This document shows positions 13,260 through 14,359 of a stretch of DNA of 14,359 bases, piece by piece. Position numbers and translations under genes: made by a program. A model generated the notes under the pieces. That model ran no database searches. It was not told where the DNA came from and worked only from the letters and a program-made list of their open reading frames with translations. The DNA comes from an uncultured bacterium. GTDB lineage: Bacteria; Verrucomicrobiota; Lentisphaeria; Victivallales; UBA1829. The stretch lies in the NCBI GenBank assembly GCA_900549415.1, contig URNX01000066.1, forward strand, positions 1-14,359, given 5' to 3'. How positions within the stretch are numbered: the stretch's first letter is position 1; each line of letters begins with the position of its first letter.

Positions 13260-14138
13260 TCACTCCCCAGCTCCAAAGGGGTCTTTACGTCCCTTTGGGT
13301 CGTAAAAGCTATGGTCTTTATCCGGCATATCTGAGCCATCCGGAGCAATTCCGCCAACTTCTGTATTTCCTAAAAGACTAACGTTATATTTACCTCCTGC
13401 GGCAGTGAAAGATGATCTGCGGGAAGTCACATGTCCATCAGTCCACACAATGTTCGTTTTTAAGGAGTGGCGAAAGTGCATGTAGTGATACGAATCCGGA
13501 CCATAGATACGGTCAATTACTTTAAGCACACTAGTTGTCCCCATTCCTCCAATATTTACTGCATCAGCAAACATAATCAACGATGAAGATTGTTTGATTT
13601 GGGAAGTTTTTGCAGACAAACCATAATCTGATGTTGCAGTTGTACTTTTATCGGTATTTTTCAGATACCCGATGCCACCGACCCCGTTTGCATTATATCC
13701 GTACCCTCCTCCATCAGAAGATTTCTCATAAGTTACAATAGAAACTACCGATGGGCATGTTAAGACTTTTTTACTATTCCCAGTATAGGTCGAAAGATAC
13801 CCTCTTTCATTAAACAGAGTATCTGTTTTGGCTGTTTTTTCTCCCCACCAAGCAGGATGTGGATATGGTGCTCTTTTATCGCGACCAGAATATGCTGCAT
13901 AGGGCGCGTAAAAATCATCATTATCTGCAGTATATGTTACGTTTGCTGTTCCTATTTGCTTTAAGTTCGCCTCGCAAGAAATAGCCTGAGCTTTATCTCT
14001 CGCGCTGTTCAGCGCGGGCAGGAGCATGCCGGCGAGGATTGCGATGATCGCAATTACTACGAGGAGCTCTATGAGGGTGAATTTCTGGATGCTAGATACG
14101 CCTTGCGGGCGACAGACGGGGAGTGTCTTCTTCGACAT
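13260..14138 (-). CDS. Type IV prepilin-like/pseudopilin with H-X9-DG motif
   Basis: A 292-residue secreted or surface pseudopilin of the kind present in many copies in Lentisphaerota, Planctomycetota and relatives. The prepilin leader ends at QK, then FTLIELLVVIAIIAILAGML (20-39): cleavage is expected before Phe20, with Lys19 in place of the usual Gly and the conserved Glu24 at mature position 5. PALNSARDKAQAISCEANLK continues the classical helix. The C-terminal domain has H224 and D234-G235 separated by nine residues, the prepilin-type processing-associated H-X9-DG motif, and ends in a short charged tail. I set the start at 14138 (MSKKTLPVCR) because AAGGAAG lies ~7 bases upstream; a start at 14168 would lie inside the leader hairpin. 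Base composition is more AT-rich after residue ~55 than in the leader-encoding part. Role, pilus versus type II secretion-like assembly, is open. Confidence 0.92.
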   Translation of the reverse strand: MSKKTLPVCRPQGVSSIQKFTLIELLVVIAIIAILAGMLLPALNSARDKAQAISCEANLKQIGTANVTYTADNDDFYAPYAAYSGRDKRAPYPHPAWWGEKTAKTDTLFNERGYLSTYTGNSKKVLTCPSVVSIVTYEKSSDGGGYGYNANGVGGIGYLKNTDKSTTATSDYGLSAKTSQIKQSSSLIMFADAVNIGGMGTTSVLKVIDRIYGPDSYHYMHFRHSLKTNIVWTDGHVTSRRSSFTAAGGKYNVSLLGNTEVGGIAPDGSDMPDKDHSFYDPKGRKDPFGAGE

Positions 14139-14153
14139 TCTGTTTCTTCCTTC

Positions 14154-14170
14154 TTGTGTCATGCGCACAA
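14154..14170 (-). promoter_or_regulatory. Hairpin next to the prepilin SD
   Basis: TTGTG (14154-14158) pairs with CACAA (14166-14170) across a 7-nt loop, directly before the SD on the minus strand. Together with GGUU-UUG-AACC just upstream, which would use the 3' strand of the closing stem of the RNA element, it may form the expression platform. Confidence 0.4.
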
Positions 14171-14188
14171 TTCAGTGGTTTATGGTTC

Positions 14189-14279
14189 AAAACCGCCTGA
14201 GGATCTGACTTGCCGTTTTCACGGTTCACAGTTGCGCGACAGTTCCCGATTCTCACAGGATTCACTCACCGGCGATTTT
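14189..14279 (-). ncRNA. Cobalamin-riboswitch-like leader element upstream of prepilin
   Basis: On the minus strand a 13-bp closing stem forms between 14265-14279 and 14189-14201 (AAAAUCGCC with GGCGGUUUU including one U-G pair, a 2-base GG bulge, then UGAG with CUCA). Inside it lie, in order, GAAUCC-UGUGAGAAUC-GGGA, CUGUCGCGCAACUGUGA (its GCGCAACTGT maps to 14228-14237), a CCGU-GAAA-ACGG hairpin (14213-14224) and AAGUCAGA (14204-14211). These blocks follow the order of the conserved core of the cobalamin riboswitch (GUGAAAAUCC, CGCAACUGU, AAGUCAG), but the arm that normally lies between the last two is reduced to one 4-bp hairpin. At ~91 nt it is about half the usual length. It ends ~50 nt before the prepilin start. 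Ligand is unproven. Confidence 0.6.
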
Positions 14280-14290
14280 ATTGAGCATAT

Positions 14291-14359
14291 AGATCGGAAG
14301 AGCGTCGTGTAGGGAAAGAGTGTAGATCTCGGTGGTCGCCGTATCATTAAAAAAAAAAA
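14291..14359. other. Illumina adapter and poly-A artefact at contig end
   Basis: From 14291 the sequence begins AGATCGGAAGAGCGTCGTGT and continues exactly as the reverse complement of the Illumina TruSeq universal adapter through GTATCATT at 14348, followed by 11 A residues. This is read-through into the sequencing adapter, not genomic DNA. Confidence 0.98.

Noticed and set aside
14103..14312. Plus-strand frame at the right end
   Set aside because: Runs into the Illumina adapter and lies opposite the prepilin leader.

Overview
The window reads as a piece of chromosome from a Lentisphaerota-type bacterium (Victivallis-like, PVC superphylum). This rests on a prepilin with a KFTLIELLVVIAIIAILAGM leader and an H-X9-DG motif, a type-2 2-isopropylmalate synthase, an adenylosuccinate lyase of the animal/eukaryotic type, and GC-rich housekeeping genes around an AT-richer accessory insert. 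Taxonomy is inferred from protein style only. The last ~70 bases are not biological: 14291-14348 is Illumina adapter followed by poly-A, so the right edge is a contig end.

Layout. (1) 51-3058, minus strand: leuA followed 2 bp later by a D-Ala-D-Ala carboxypeptidase with a Lys/Gln-rich tail, closed by a terminator at 24-52. (2) 3585-4004, plus strand: a small HTH protein with a clear sigma70 promoter, strong SD and a bidirectional terminator shared with (3) a convergent Mrr-type restriction endonuclease at 4152-5063. Behind mrr lies the nonsense-bearing stump of a gene cut off near 5300.

(4) 5300-8503 is a decayed mobile island. It holds nine copies of a 19-bp motif (TTTGTAAGACTAAATGCAC and variants) in both orientations, a 66-bp inverted pair, an 87-bp direct pair, an IS30-like transposase remnant, the 3' end of an Rhs gene with three in-frame stops but an open toxin-like tip, its overlapping candidate immunity gene, and an IS256-family transposase with an in-frame deletion of its catalytic core, ending in a 48-bp tandem repeat.

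(5) 8533-11647, plus strand: purB, an RsuA/RluB-family pseudouridine synthase and a UPF0489-like protein, with a 21-bp gap and a 4-bp overlap, driven by a TTGAAA-17-TATATT promoter. (6) 11657-12301, minus strand: a GDSL/SGNH hydrolase. (7) 12840-14138, minus strand: a type IV prepilin-like/pseudopilin gene and a small membrane-anchored protein. Their leader contains a compact, fully closed RNA element that resembles the core of a cobalamin riboswitch, an unexpected partner for a prepilin. That leader element and the Rhs toxin/immunity relic among multi-copy transposon ends are the two most interesting parts of the window.
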